Assembly (NCBI GenBank): GCA_026671195.1
Contig: JAPOHD010000030.1
Span: forward strand, 57,719 to 121,718
Direction of reading: 5' to 3'
From: Draconibacterium aestuarii
GTDB taxonomy: Bacteria; Bacteroidota; Bacteroidia; Bacteroidales; Prolixibacteraceae
Length of the DNA stretch: 64,000 nucleotides
The position numbers and the translations under genes are program-made. Positions 27,440 to 36,582 of this stretch are shown in pieces. How positions within the stretch are numbered: the stretch's first letter is position 1; each line of letters starts with the position of its first letter. Under the pieces are notes generated by a model, which was given only the letters and a program-made list of their open reading frames with translations, was not told the origin of the DNA and did not search any database.

Positions 27440-28888
27440 ATGCAAAACCAATTGATTTTCTTATTGAAAAGAGCAATTAAAAATATATTTTTTATCGTGC
27501 TCGCATTGGTGTTTTCATCAGCTGCCGGAATTGAAAAACCAAGAATATTTGTGTTAACCGACATCGAAAATGAACCTGACGATGCCATGTCGATGGTGCG
27601 CTTTTTAGTGTATGCCAACAATTACGACATAGAAGGTTTGGCAGCTACTACCTCAATTCACCAGCAAAAAAGAGTGGCTCCCGAACGTATCCGCCAAATA
27701 GTTGATGCCTACGGGAAAGTTCGCGACAATCTTGAAAAACACGAAATTGGGTTTCCAGCAGCAGATTTCGTACGATCTAAAATTACAGAAGGACTTCCGG
27801 AATATGGAATGCAGGCAGTTGGCAAAGGAAAAGATTCGCCGGCGTCTGAAGCACTTATTCAAGCTGCCGACCAGGACGATTCGCGGCCTTTGTGGGTAAC
27901 AGCCTGGGGAGGCCCGAATGTGTTGGCACAAGCGCTTTGGAAAGTTAGGGAAACCCGCACTGCAAAAGAACTGGCAACCTTTGTTTCCAAACTTCGGGTA
28001 TATACCATTTCCGACCAGGACGACAGTGGGCCATGGATTCGAAAAGAATTTCCGGATCTCTTTTATGTTGTCAGTCCCGGATTTAATGCAGGCGGCGCTT
28101 ATCATCATGCCACCTGGAGTGGTATAAGTGGCGATTATTTTCATGCCCGTTGTGCCGGCGCCGATTTTTCGTTGGTAACCAACGAATGGCTCGAAACAAA
28201 TATTCGCAGAAAAGGACCACTTGGTGCTGAATATCCTTTCTGGGAATATTTAATGGAAGGTGATACTCCCTCGTTTCTGAATTTAATAAACAATGGATTA
28301 AGTAATCCTGAACATCCTGATTGGGGTGGCTGGGGCGGACGTTACGAATTGTACACGCCCAGGATGCAGAAGTGGCATCTGTATCCTGAAACACGGCCGA
28401 TTTGGACAGATGCAGAAGATGAAGTATTGGGCATTGACGGACGCTGGCATGAAGGAAACCATGAAACTATCTGGCGCTGGCGTGAAGCGTACCAGAATGA
28501 TTTTTCAGCTCGAATGGACTGGACAATAAAATCGGTTGATAAAGCCAATCATCCACCGGTTCCGGTAATTGAGGGAGAGAAAAACAGATCTGCCCAAAAA
28601 GGGGAACGTATAAAATTAAGTGCAAAAGCATCAAACGATCCGGATGGCGATGCATTGTCGTACGAATGGTTCTGCTATAGAGAAGCCGGTACTTTTCCGA
28701 TATCGAGTGCACGTAGTGGACAGCCCATTGAAATTAAAAATTTCGATCAGGCAGAAGCCTGGTTTGATATACCAACAAGCCGGGTGATGGATCCGGGCGT
28801 TGGTACCATCCACATTATTCTTGCCGTAACCGACCATGGTTCTCCCAGACTTACACGCTATCAAAGACTAATTATAACTGTTGAATAA
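27440..28888 (+). CDS. DUF1593/Sde0182-type nucleoside-hydrolase-like protein (copy 2)
   Basis: The 482-residue secreted protein (N-terminal hydrophobic segment ~15-29) has the same layout as copy 1: Asp cluster [15 protein letters not shown] (D41, D47, D48), [29 protein letters not shown], the GWGGRYEL segment, and a C-terminal Ig/cadherin-like domain ([16 protein letters not shown]). Unlike copies 1 and 3 it has no obvious lipobox cysteine. The Asp cluster is closer to the classical nucleoside-hydrolase DxDxxxDD arrangement than copy 1. It is separated by six bases from copy 3, so the two are coupled. Confidence 0.82.
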   Translation: MQNQLIFLLKRAIKNIFFIVLALVFSSAAGIEKPRIFVLTDIENEPDDAMSMVRFLVYANNYDIEGLAATTSIHQQKRVAPERIRQIVDAYGKVRDNLEKHEIGFPAADFVRSKITEGLPEYGMQAVGKGKDSPASEALIQAADQDDSRPLWVTAWGGPNVLAQALWKVRETRTAKELATFVSKLRVYTISDQDDSGPWIRKEFPDLFYVVSPGFNAGGAYHHATWSGISGDYFHARCAGADFSLVTNEWLETNIRRKGPLGAEYPFWEYLMEGDTPSFLNLINNGLSNPEHPDWGGWGGRYELYTPRMQKWHLYPETRPIWTDAEDEVLGIDGRWHEGNHETIWRWREAYQNDFSARMDWTIKSVDKANHPPVPVIEGEKNRSAQKGERIKLSAKASNDPDGDALSYEWFCYREAGTFPISSARSGQPIEIKNFDQAEAWFDIPTSRVMDPGVGTIHIILAVTDHGSPRLTRYQRLIITVE

Positions 28889-28894
28889 CTATTT

Positions 28895-30220
28895 ATGACA
28901 CCTATTAAAAAATCATTCTTCCCCACAATCCTCTTCGTTTTATCTTTCGTAGTGCTAAGCTCCTGTGGCACAAAGTCCAAAAGCCATTCGAATACAATTA
29001 ACGAAGAAAACAATCAAGCATACCGTGTAATTGTATCGTCTGATATTGGCGGAACTGATCCTGATGATTTCCAATCGATGATCCATCTTTTTCTTTATGC
29101 AGACACGCTTGATATTGAAGGAATAATCTCCTCTCCTTTTGGTCCGGGGAAAAAAGAACACATTCTGAATGTGATCGATCAGTACGAAAAAGATTATCCG
29201 AATTTAAAAACGTATTCTGATAAATATCCTTCGGCTGATTCACTTCGCCATATTACCAAACAAGGCGCAGAAGAAGTTGTAGATTACAGTGGAATTGGAA
29301 AACCTTCGGAAGGATCGGAGTGGATAATTGAATGCGCCCGTAAAAACGATCCTCGCCCGCTTTACGTTTTGGTTTGGGGAGGCATTGAAGATCTGGCTCA
29401 GGCTTTGCACGATGCTCCCGATATTTTGCCAAAACTGCGTGTGTATTACATTGGTGGCCCCAATAAAAAATGGACGCCCGACGCGTATCAGTACGTTGCT
29501 GATAATCATCCCGATCTTTGGATCATTGAATCGAATGCCACTTATCGTGGCTGGTTTACCGGTGGCGACCAATCAACAGAATGGAGCAACACCGGTTTTC
29601 CTGAAAAATACATAAGCGGACAGGGAGCCATGGCCGATTTTTTTATGACTCAACTGGATGGAACCATTAAAATGGGCGACACTCCATCTCTGGCCTGGCT
29701 GTTAAAAGGCGATTTGGAAGATCCATCAAAACCAGGCTGGGGTGGACAGTATGTACGTGCCTGGGATCGTCCCCATTATCTGTTTACCGAAATGCCATCG
29801 GCAACTGACAGCATTCAGGAATTCTCCATTCTTGAAATTGCCCTTTCTGTTGAAAATGATTTACCACAGAATCCGGAAGCCAAACTTCTTGTTGAAAATC
29901 AGGCACTGGCCGGAACTTTTACGGAAGACGGTACTGTTCGATTTCGTTTTTCTCCAAAATCAGATAAAATATTTAAGTTTAAAATAGAAAGTAATGTTGC
30001 CGAATTAAATGGCAAATTGGGAGAAGTAACCGTATTTATTCCACCTCCATACCTTGCTGAACAGGCATCGGAAAAGTACCCCAACTGGTGGACCGATGAT
30101 CCTAACACGGAACTTATGGAAGGGAAACATATAGGAGCTAAAACGGTGAGCAAATGGAGAAAAGAGTTTTTAACTGACTTTGCCAAACGCATCCATCGTT
30201 GTGCAAATACTGCCGAATAA
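28895..30220 (+). CDS. DUF1593-type nucleoside-hydrolase-like lipoprotein (copy 3)
   Basis: The 441-residue lipoprotein (lipobox ending LSSC, Cys24) has the Asp cluster SSDIGGTDPDDFQSM (D50, D55, D57, D58), closest of the three to true nucleoside hydrolases (DTDPGxDD). It shares YVLVWGGIEDLAQAL and GDTPSLAWLLKG with the others. Its C-terminal part (FTEDGTVRFRFSPKSDK) is different and lacks the DPDGDxLxxxW Ig-like repeat. It is the last gene of the DeoR-led operon, followed after 33 bases by a strong terminator. Confidence 0.82.
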   Translation: MTPIKKSFFPTILFVLSFVVLSSCGTKSKSHSNTINEENNQAYRVIVSSDIGGTDPDDFQSMIHLFLYADTLDIEGIISSPFGPGKKEHILNVIDQYEKDYPNLKTYSDKYPSADSLRHITKQGAEEVVDYSGIGKPSEGSEWIIECARKNDPRPLYVLVWGGIEDLAQALHDAPDILPKLRVYYIGGPNKKWTPDAYQYVADNHPDLWIIESNATYRGWFTGGDQSTEWSNTGFPEKYISGQGAMADFFMTQLDGTIKMGDTPSLAWLLKGDLEDPSKPGWGGQYVRAWDRPHYLFTEMPSATDSIQEFSILEIALSVENDLPQNPEAKLLVENQALAGTFTEDGTVRFRFSPKSDKIFKFKIESNVAELNGKLGEVTVFIPPPYLAEQASEKYPNWWTDDPNTELMEGKHIGAKTVSKWRKEFLTDFAKRIHRCANTAE

Positions 30221-30253
30221 TTTTCTGTTTACAGAAAGATTTGCAGGCAACAA

Positions 30254-30289
30254 AAAAGCCGTTTGAAGATGTTACTTCAAACGGCTTTT
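30254..30289. terminator. Bidirectional terminator between convergent operons
   Basis: A perfect 15-bp stem (AAAAGCCGTTTGAAG at 30254-30268 with its complement at 30275-30289) has a 6-base loop. It is flanked by an A run on the left and a T run (CTTTTTT) on the right. It can end both the + strand DeoR-led operon and the - strand SGLT/mutarotase operon. Confidence 0.93.
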
Positions 30290-30324
30290 CTTTTTTCTAT
30301 TGCTTAGCAATAAGAGCTACTACA

Positions 30325-31440
30325 CTACTTAAATTTATAAATACAAAGTGAGTGGTATTTTTCTCCGGGCAATAACTTTACACTCGGAAATTCAGGTTTA
30401 TTAGGGCTGTCAGGAAAATGCTGTGTTTCCAAACAAAGTGCTCCTCTGAAATCAACACTAATTCCGTATTTACCTTCAATTGTTCCGTCAAGGAAGTTAC
30501 CGCCATAAAACTGAATACCCGGTTCAATGGTATAAACTTCCATAACACGTCCCGAAACAGGATCTTCTACTTTAGCAGCCAACACTGCTTCGTTGTTGTT
30601 TACATTAAGTACCCAGTTGTGGTCGTATCCTTTTCCTTTTGCCAGCTGATCATCTTCAGTGTCAACGCGGTCGCCAATGGCAGTGGCACTTGTAAAATCA
30701 AACGGAGTTCCTGCAACAGCTACCAACTCTCCGGTTGGAATTAAACCTCCGTCAACAGGTGTATAATAATCTGCATTAATAGTCAGCTTGTGATCATTGA
30801 TACTGCTTTTCCCTGCGTCTTTTAAATTGAAATAGGTATGATTGGTAAGGTTCAAAACAGTTGCTTTGTCCGTTTCAGCAAAGTATTCAATTTCTAATTC
30901 ATTGGCATCGGTTAGCTGGTATTTTACCTGAACCTGCACATTTCCGGGATATCCTCCGGCCATATCAGGAGATAACAGGCTAAAAGTTATTTCGTTGCCG
31001 GTTTGGTTTTCAACAGTCCAAACCTGACGATGAAAACCATCGCTTCCACCGTGCAAATGATTGGCACCATCGTTCTTTTCCAAAAGATATTCCGTTTCAT
31101 CAATTACAAAACGACCTTCTCCTATGCGGTTTCCATAACGACCGATTATGGCCCCAAAGAAATTTTCCTTTTTATTGATAAAATCGTCTCCTGTACCATA
31201 TCCAACAACCACATCGCCTAAATTTCCATCTTTATTGGGCGTATACAGACTTACAACACGAGCGCCAAAGTTGGTCAGCTGGCAAATAAGTCCGTTGCTG
31301 TTTTCAAGCGTGTAGAGTTTTACTTCCTCACCTTTATAGGTCGTATTAAAATCCTGTTCCGATAGAATTGTAAGTTCTGCTTTCTTTTCGCTACAATTCC
31401 ATAGCAACAAAGCCAATATAAAAACACCTAAATATTTCAT
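30325..31440 (-). CDS. Aldose 1-epimerase (galactose mutarotase-type), lipoprotein
   Basis: The 371-residue protein starts at ATG 31440 (MKYLGVFILALLLWNCSEK, a lipobox); an upstream in-frame start at 31497 would overlap the symporter gene and hide the signal. It is a mutarotase: NGLICQLTNFGARVVSLYTP, FGAIIGRYGNRIGEG, GANHLHGGSDGFHRQVW, the catalytic His/Glu regions (NLTNHTYFNL; CLETQHFPDSPNKPEFPS). It interconverts alpha and beta anomers of free aldoses before uptake. It lies 20 bases after the SGLT symporter gene, with which it should be co-transcribed, and among arabinofuranosidase/galactosidase genes. Confidence 0.93.
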   Translation of the reverse strand: MKYLGVFILALLLWNCSEKKAELTILSEQDFNTTYKGEEVKLYTLENSNGLICQLTNFGARVVSLYTPNKDGNLGDVVVGYGTGDDFINKKENFFGAIIGRYGNRIGEGRFVIDETEYLLEKNDGANHLHGGSDGFHRQVWTVENQTGNEITFSLLSPDMAGGYPGNVQVQVKYQLTDANELEIEYFAETDKATVLNLTNHTYFNLKDAGKSSINDHKLTINADYYTPVDGGLIPTGELVAVAGTPFDFTSATAIGDRVDTEDDQLAKGKGYDHNWVLNVNNNEAVLAAKVEDPVSGRVMEVYTIEPGIQFYGGNFLDGTIEGKYGISVDFRGALCLETQHFPDSPNKPEFPSVKLLPGEKYHSLCIYKFK

Positions 31441-31459
31441 TTTTTCAGTTTTAAATTGA

Positions 31460-33181
31460 TTACCAGAAATATATGTAAAAAACGACAGTAATACCAATAA
31501 TTATTGCTGAATGTGCTACATCCCAAACACCCCAGCTTGCTCTGGTTGCAGCCTTTTGTTCATCAGTAGCCGATCCAAATGTTAATCCAACCAATTGTGC
31601 AGCCGGAGCCGACTCAGTGAATCTACTAACTACCATCACTACGATCATACTAAAAATAAGCATACCGCCACTAAAGAATAACCAGTTTACATCGTAAAAC
31701 AGAGTATAGAATATGTTATGAACATCAGTTTCAGCAGCCCAAAGTTTTACATCAGTATAACCATCATGTCCGGCCAAAGTAGTATAAAGCACTTTTGCTC
31801 CCAAACGTAATACACCAACAATAAAACCTGAGATCATTCCCCACATACCTCCTTTAGGAGTTGGTTTTGTTGACAGAATACCCAACAGGAAAGCCGCGGC
31901 AATACCCGGAGCTAATACCGACTGAACATCTTGCAAATAGGTATATAATACATCACCAATTTGTCGCATAACAGGAATCCATAATATACCCAAGATAACA
32001 ATTACAATTGTGGCGATACGACCAACATGTAATAATTTCTTTTCAGTGGCAGTCGGTCTGAATTTCTTATAAAAATCGATGGTGAACAACATGGCCGAAG
32101 AGTTAAATAACGAAGCCAGTGAACTCATCAATGCGGCTAAAATACCACATACCACAAGTCCCTTAACACCTGCAGGCAATAGTTTAGCAACCAAAGTTGG
32201 GAAAGCTGCATCGGCATTTGGTAAGCCATTCTCAAGCATTGGCAGAAAAGTACCTGTTTTCTGATGCAAAGCAAAAGCAATCATTCCCGGAATCATAAAT
32301 AAAAATACGGGAGTAAGTTTAAGGTAGGCACCAAAAACAGTACCTCTTCGAGCCTGAGTTTCATCCTTTCCGGACAGTACACGTTGTACAATAAACTGGT
32401 CGGTACACCAATACCAGAAACCAATAACTGCCGAGCCTATAAATACTCCTAACCATGGAAATTCAGAATCACGATTACTACGAATCAAATTTGCCATACT
32501 ATCGCCATGTTCGTTTACCGGAACAGCACTGGTTATGCGAATCATTTCGTCCCATCCACCCAGTTCTTTTAAACCAAGAACTAAAATAATAATTGATCCT
32601 AATAAAAGAATTGGTGTTTGCAGAACCGAAGTATAAAGTACTGATTTCATTCCACCAACAACTGTGTACAATGCAGTAAGTAGTACCAGACCAATTGCAG
32701 AAATCCAGAAGAAATCGATTCCCCACATGGTTTCAATTCCAAATACCTGCTGGAAAACCAATCCGCCGGCATAAACAGTTACGGCTACTTTTGTAAGAAC
32801 ATAACTAATAAGAGAAATTACGGATAAAATTGAACGCGACTCCTTGTTGTAACGACGTTCCAGAAATTCGGGCATTGTAGTTACCATACTTCGCGAGTAA
32901 AACGGTACAAATACCCACCCTAAAATCAGAATCATCCATCCCTGAATTTCCCAGTGAGCCATTGCCATTCCACTTGAAGCACCGGCGCCAGCCAATCCGA
33001 TTAAGTGTTCTGAACCAATATTTGAAGCAAAAATAGAAGCACCAATTGCAATCCATGTTGCATCGCGGCCGGCTAAAAAATAGTCGCCCGAACTACTTTG
33101 TTTCTGCCGAAACACCCAAACAATTATACCAATAAGAAGTATTGCAAAAATTGCAATCACTATCCAATCTAATGTAGCCAT
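31460..33181 (-). CDS. SGLT-type sodium:sugar symporter
   Basis: The 573-residue polytopic protein (about 14 helices) belongs to the solute:sodium symporter family. It shows SGDYFLAGRDATWIAIGASIFASNIGSEHLIGLAGAG, the EFLERRYNKESRSILSVISLISY segment, ALYTVVGGMKSVLYTSVLQ and QFIVQRVLSGKDETQARRG, all typical of vSGLT-like sugar symporters. Substrate is probably galactose, arabinose or xylose released by the neighbouring glycosidases. It is preceded on the - strand by a good promoter and followed by the mutarotase. Confidence 0.93.
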   Translation of the reverse strand: MATLDWIVIAIFAILLIGIIVWVFRQKQSSSGDYFLAGRDATWIAIGASIFASNIGSEHLIGLAGAGASSGMAMAHWEIQGWMILILGWVFVPFYSRSMVTTMPEFLERRYNKESRSILSVISLISYVLTKVAVTVYAGGLVFQQVFGIETMWGIDFFWISAIGLVLLTALYTVVGGMKSVLYTSVLQTPILLLGSIIILVLGLKELGGWDEMIRITSAVPVNEHGDSMANLIRSNRDSEFPWLGVFIGSAVIGFWYWCTDQFIVQRVLSGKDETQARRGTVFGAYLKLTPVFLFMIPGMIAFALHQKTGTFLPMLENGLPNADAAFPTLVAKLLPAGVKGLVVCGILAALMSSLASLFNSSAMLFTIDFYKKFRPTATEKKLLHVGRIATIVIVILGILWIPVMRQIGDVLYTYLQDVQSVLAPGIAAAFLLGILSTKPTPKGGMWGMISGFIVGVLRLGAKVLYTTLAGHDGYTDVKLWAAETDVHNIFYTLFYDVNWLFFSGGMLIFSMIVVMVVSRFTESAPAAQLVGLTFGSATDEQKAATRASWGVWDVAHSAIIIGITVVFYIYFW

Positions 33182-33229
33182 AAGTTATTTTTAAAAGTTT
33201 AATATTATTGACAAAGTTTTCTTAAGTGT

Positions 33230-33260
33230 CAAATATACATTTATAATTTTATTTTTCAAC
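33230..33260 (-). promoter_or_regulatory. Predicted promoter of the symporter/mutarotase operon
   Basis: Read on the - strand: GTTG (33260-33257), a 19-base spacer, then TATATTTG (33237-33230), an exact TAnnTTTG -7 box. The symporter start codon is about 50 bases downstream. Confidence 0.65.
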
Positions 33261-33303
33261 TTTTGCTTTAAAAGATTTTGTTGTTTTTAATAATTCTAAA
33301 ATT

Positions 33304-34167
33304 TCATTTTGTGTAAGTGCATAATCGTACAAGCCACACTCTCCCCAATAAGTCTTCGTTTATGGAGTGAACCAAATTGTGTAACAAACGGTTTTTACCG
33401 GTTTGTTTTGATGAAAAACGTGTTGAAAATCCGTTGGCAAGATTTATTCGGTATAAACCTTTGCTTACTTCTCCAATCCAGACATTATTGTGCGAGTCGA
33501 GATAAAAGATCGTAACATTTTCAGCTACCAGATCATTGGGTAAAGTAAATTCTCGTTGTTGATTATTCCTCTTATTTAAAATAAATAAGGAATTGGTATT
33601 GGTTAAAGCAACTACGTGCTCATCCTTTTCTTTAAGATTAAGAATTTGAGTATACTCGTTCAAAAAAGAAAAGTTAATTTTCTCCTTACCATCTACAATT
33701 TCATTGGTTCTTTTATCTAAAAAATGCAGTTTATCTTCTCCAAAAATCCAGATTCCATCGTTTGAAACTTCCAAACCGCTTACTACTCCCAAATTATTTA
33801 TTTGTGCAAATGGGTCGAAATGTTCCAACTCAAAATCGAATGTATAATATTTGTTTTCGGTGGTTTGTGCAATTAAAACAGAGTCAGTGGTTATATAAAA
33901 TTTGTTACACCAAATATCGTAAGCAAGTCCTTCCTTGTCATACGCCTGAAAAGTTTTAAAAACATTTCCATCGAACCGGCAAACTGAACTCCGCGTTGCC
34001 AGCCAGATAAATCCATACTGATCCTGGGTGATGCTTTTTACATACGACGACGGCAATCCATCCTCGTTGGTATAATGACTAAACTTTAGTCTTTCAGAAT
34101 TTGAAAAAGCTAGTAATGTTTGGAGGATTAAGACTATGATTAATACTATTTTGTTACCTGCTTTCAT
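33304..34167 (-). pseudogene. Truncated hybrid two-component sensor (N-terminal remnant)
   Basis: About 287 residues from ATG 34167 (MKAGNKIVLIIVLILQTLLAFS; a further upstream start at 34203 is possible). It has a signal/anchor followed by two-component-regulator propeller repeats (YTNEDGLPSSYVKSITQDQYGFIWLATRSSVCRFDG, DSHNNVWIGEVSKGLYRI, ending EDLLGRVW then unrelated residues). Complete hybrid sensors of this class have ~1300 residues with a second propeller set, a Y_Y_Y domain, kinase, receiver and AraC domains; all of these are absent. The next gene begins 122 bases away, so the rest was deleted. It is presumably the decayed regulator of the surrounding pectin/arabinan genes. Confidence 0.8.
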
Positions 34168-34327
34168 TTTAACTTTGCCCCATACATTACTTCGAAGTTT
34201 CAAAAATAGTCATACATCAGGCAAATCCTTTCACAAATGTGTAGTAAACTTGTACTATTATCCTAAACATCAGAAAACATGAACTGATCAGAATCAATGA
34301 GGAACAAAGAAAGTAAAAGGAATGCTA

Positions 34328-36475
34328 CTACTGCAATCCCTCCAAAGTTGGTTTTACTTCAATAATATTTCCATCTGCATCAAACTCCAGTTTATCGATA
34401 CAAACCTCGCGGTTAAAACCGGCCGACCGTCCCATGTATTTTCCTTTTGGATAAGTAAAACGGTGGTAAACCAAATACCACTCATCTTTGCCGGGCACTT
34501 GTATGGCCGAATTATGTCCGGTTGCCATTATTTCCTGTGCGTCGTCGCGCTGAATTACTATGTTATTTTCGGGTATGGTAAGTTCGCCCAGCGGCGATTT
34601 GGAAGTGGCATAACGCACTTTGTAATTGGGGCTGCGTGTATCGTCTTCCGACCACATAAAGTAATAGGTATCGTTTCGAAAAATCACATATACACCTTCT
34701 CTGAATGTTTGATCAGGAGTCATTACTTTCAGCGTATTCATTTTAAGCGAGGTCATGTCGTCGTTTAATTCGGCACCTGCCATGTAACCGTTTCCCCAAT
34801 ACAAATAACTTTTGCCCGTTTTTGGGTCGGTAAACACATCCGGATCAATTTCCTGTCCGCCTTTTACTCCATCGGGTTTCCAGTTAATTAAAGGCTTTCC
34901 ACTATCAACAAACGGTCCTTCCGGATTGTCGGCAACGGCCACACCAATTTTTTGTTTCCCGCAGAAATAAAAGAAATACTTGTATTCGCCTGCAATTTTC
35001 TTTTCGATAATACAAGGAGCCCAGGCATTGTCGTTTGCCCACGAAACATCTTCTCTTAAATTCAGAATAATACCTTCATCTTTCCAATCAATTAAATTTT
35101 CGGAAGAGAACGTTTTAAAATAATAACCACCCCAATTGTGAAAACCATCGGAAGTTGGATAGATGTAGTACTTTCCTATTTTCTCTGCGAACAAAATGTC
35201 AGGGTCGGCATATAAACCATCCAGAACCGGATTATTGTCTTCAGACGCTATAGCCATAAACACTTTTTCGCCTTTACCTGTGGCACTTACTTTATATTCA
35301 ACCGGACCTCTCGAGAAATCCTGAGGCCCAAGCGGAGTTACTGTTGTACCGGAAAACGATGTAAACTGCGGATCGAATGAAGAAATATCGACACCTTTTT
35401 TTACAGGGAAACGCATAATTCCCCGGGTGCCGTTTATCACCACATTTTGCTTTTTCAGAAGCTCCGAATTTGCTTCAATCAGCGGATCGTCCAAACTACC
35501 CCATTTATCTATCAAACGCTGCAATTCCTTTTTTGTAATTGGCATTACTGTTCCGTGTCGTGGTTTAAAGTTCATCGAAACAGCCTCATCAATAACTGTA
35601 AAATTTTTAAGATCTGTACTTTTTGTAAACTGGTAACGGCCAAGTCCATATACATCGTACATTAAAATCCACTCGTCCGAATTATTCAGTTTAAAAACTC
35701 CGGAACCTTCCACATTTTCTTTTTCACAATCAACTCTTTCTAAATCGGGATATTCATAACCTTCGGTTAGTTTGTCCGAAATTGCCAGTTTTATACCTGG
35801 AGCACCACTCTCCGATTTGTGGAAGAAATAATATTTACCGTCTTTTTTAATAATATCGCCATCGATACAAGCATTGTTGGTTGGATTATACAACAACTGT
35901 TTAGGCGCTTCTTCAAAGCCGGTAAAGTCTTCGTTGGCATAGGCATAATAAATGATATCCGGACCTTCGCCTTGAATCATCGAAAAATACACCATGTATT
36001 TTCCCACTTCTTCGTCATAAATGGTTTGAGGTGCCCAAACCCGCCACACATCGCCAAACTGTTCTGGAAATGTCTTTGGAATATTAATAACCGACGATTC
36101 CCAATGAATTAAATCAGTAGACTTTAACAACACCATTGCATAATTTTTCCACCCCATTTCGGGTACATACAAATCGGTGGCAACCATGTAGAATGTTTTA
36201 CCATCGGCACTGCGTAAAATATGCGGATCGCGAACTCCACCGGTTTCGCAAATTTCGTTGTTGTTTAACACCGGTTGATTGTTGTTTAAGGCTCTGTAAT
36301 TGTAGCCATCTTCGCTTACAGCAAAGCGAATGGCTTCTTCGCCGGGTGCATTACCTGTAAAATAGGTGAACAGATATGCTTCATATTTCTCACTTTTTTG
36401 GCAGGAGGTAAATATGAAAGTACTTGCAACAAAAGCAAGTGCCACCACTTTATATATTTTTTTATTGAATTTCAT
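34328..36475 (-). CDS. Tandem double-GH43-like lipoprotein
   Basis: The ~715-residue lipoprotein starts at ATG 36475 (MKFNKKIYKVV ... FTSC lipobox; an ATG six codons upstream is possible). It contains two five-bladed beta-propellers. The first (~30-350) has GGVRDPHILRSADGKTFYMVATD, WRVWAPQTIYDEEVGKYMVYFS and ENVEGSGVFKLNNSDEWILMYD. The second (~410-715) has LYADPDILFAEKIGKYYIYPTSDG, WAPCIIEKKIAGEYKYFFYFCG, EIDPDVFTDPKTGKSYLYWG and FREGVYVIFRNDTYYFMWS. The Asp/Glu residues expected for GH43 catalysis can be placed in the second; the first has a plausible set too. Likely alpha-L-arabinofuranosidase or beta-xylosidase/galactosidase activity on pectic side chains. Confidence 0.85.
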   Translation of the reverse strand: MKFNKKIYKVVALAFVASTFIFTSCQKSEKYEAYLFTYFTGNAPGEEAIRFAVSEDGYNYRALNNNQPVLNNNEICETGGVRDPHILRSADGKTFYMVATDLYVPEMGWKNYAMVLLKSTDLIHWESSVINIPKTFPEQFGDVWRVWAPQTIYDEEVGKYMVYFSMIQGEGPDIIYYAYANEDFTGFEEAPKQLLYNPTNNACIDGDIIKKDGKYYFFHKSESGAPGIKLAISDKLTEGYEYPDLERVDCEKENVEGSGVFKLNNSDEWILMYDVYGLGRYQFTKSTDLKNFTVIDEAVSMNFKPRHGTVMPITKKELQRLIDKWGSLDDPLIEANSELLKKQNVVINGTRGIMRFPVKKGVDISSFDPQFTSFSGTTVTPLGPQDFSRGPVEYKVSATGKGEKVFMAIASEDNNPVLDGLYADPDILFAEKIGKYYIYPTSDGFHNWGGYYFKTFSSENLIDWKDEGIILNLREDVSWANDNAWAPCIIEKKIAGEYKYFFYFCGKQKIGVAVADNPEGPFVDSGKPLINWKPDGVKGGQEIDPDVFTDPKTGKSYLYWGNGYMAGAELNDDMTSLKMNTLKVMTPDQTFREGVYVIFRNDTYYFMWSEDDTRSPNYKVRYATSKSPLGELTIPENNIVIQRDDAQEIMATGHNSAIQVPGKDEWYLVYHRFTYPKGKYMGRSAGFNREVCIDKLEFDADGNIIEVKPTLEGLQ

Positions 36476-36530
36476 TTGTGTTCTTTTTAGCATTTATTTG
36501 TGTTAATTCTTTAATTGGCTAAATTCTTTT

Positions 36531-36560
36531 CACCGCAGATTACACAGATAAACACAGATC
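36531..36560. repeat. Short intergenic repeat with CAGAT every 9-10 bases
   Basis: CAGAT occurs at 36536, 36545 and 36555 within CACCGCAGATTACACAGATA-type sequence, between the GH43 and GH51 genes. It resembles a degenerate dispersed repeat seen in intergenic DNA of many genomes. No function is assigned. Confidence 0.45.
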
Positions 36561-36582
36561 GATTTTGTTGAAGTTGTATTCG

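Noticed and set aside
23107-30220. Reading the three DUF1593 proteins as true nucleoside hydrolases for ribose salvage
   Set aside because: They are exported, much longer than nucleoside hydrolases, carry extra Ig-like domains and sit with pectinases; no ribokinase is nearby.
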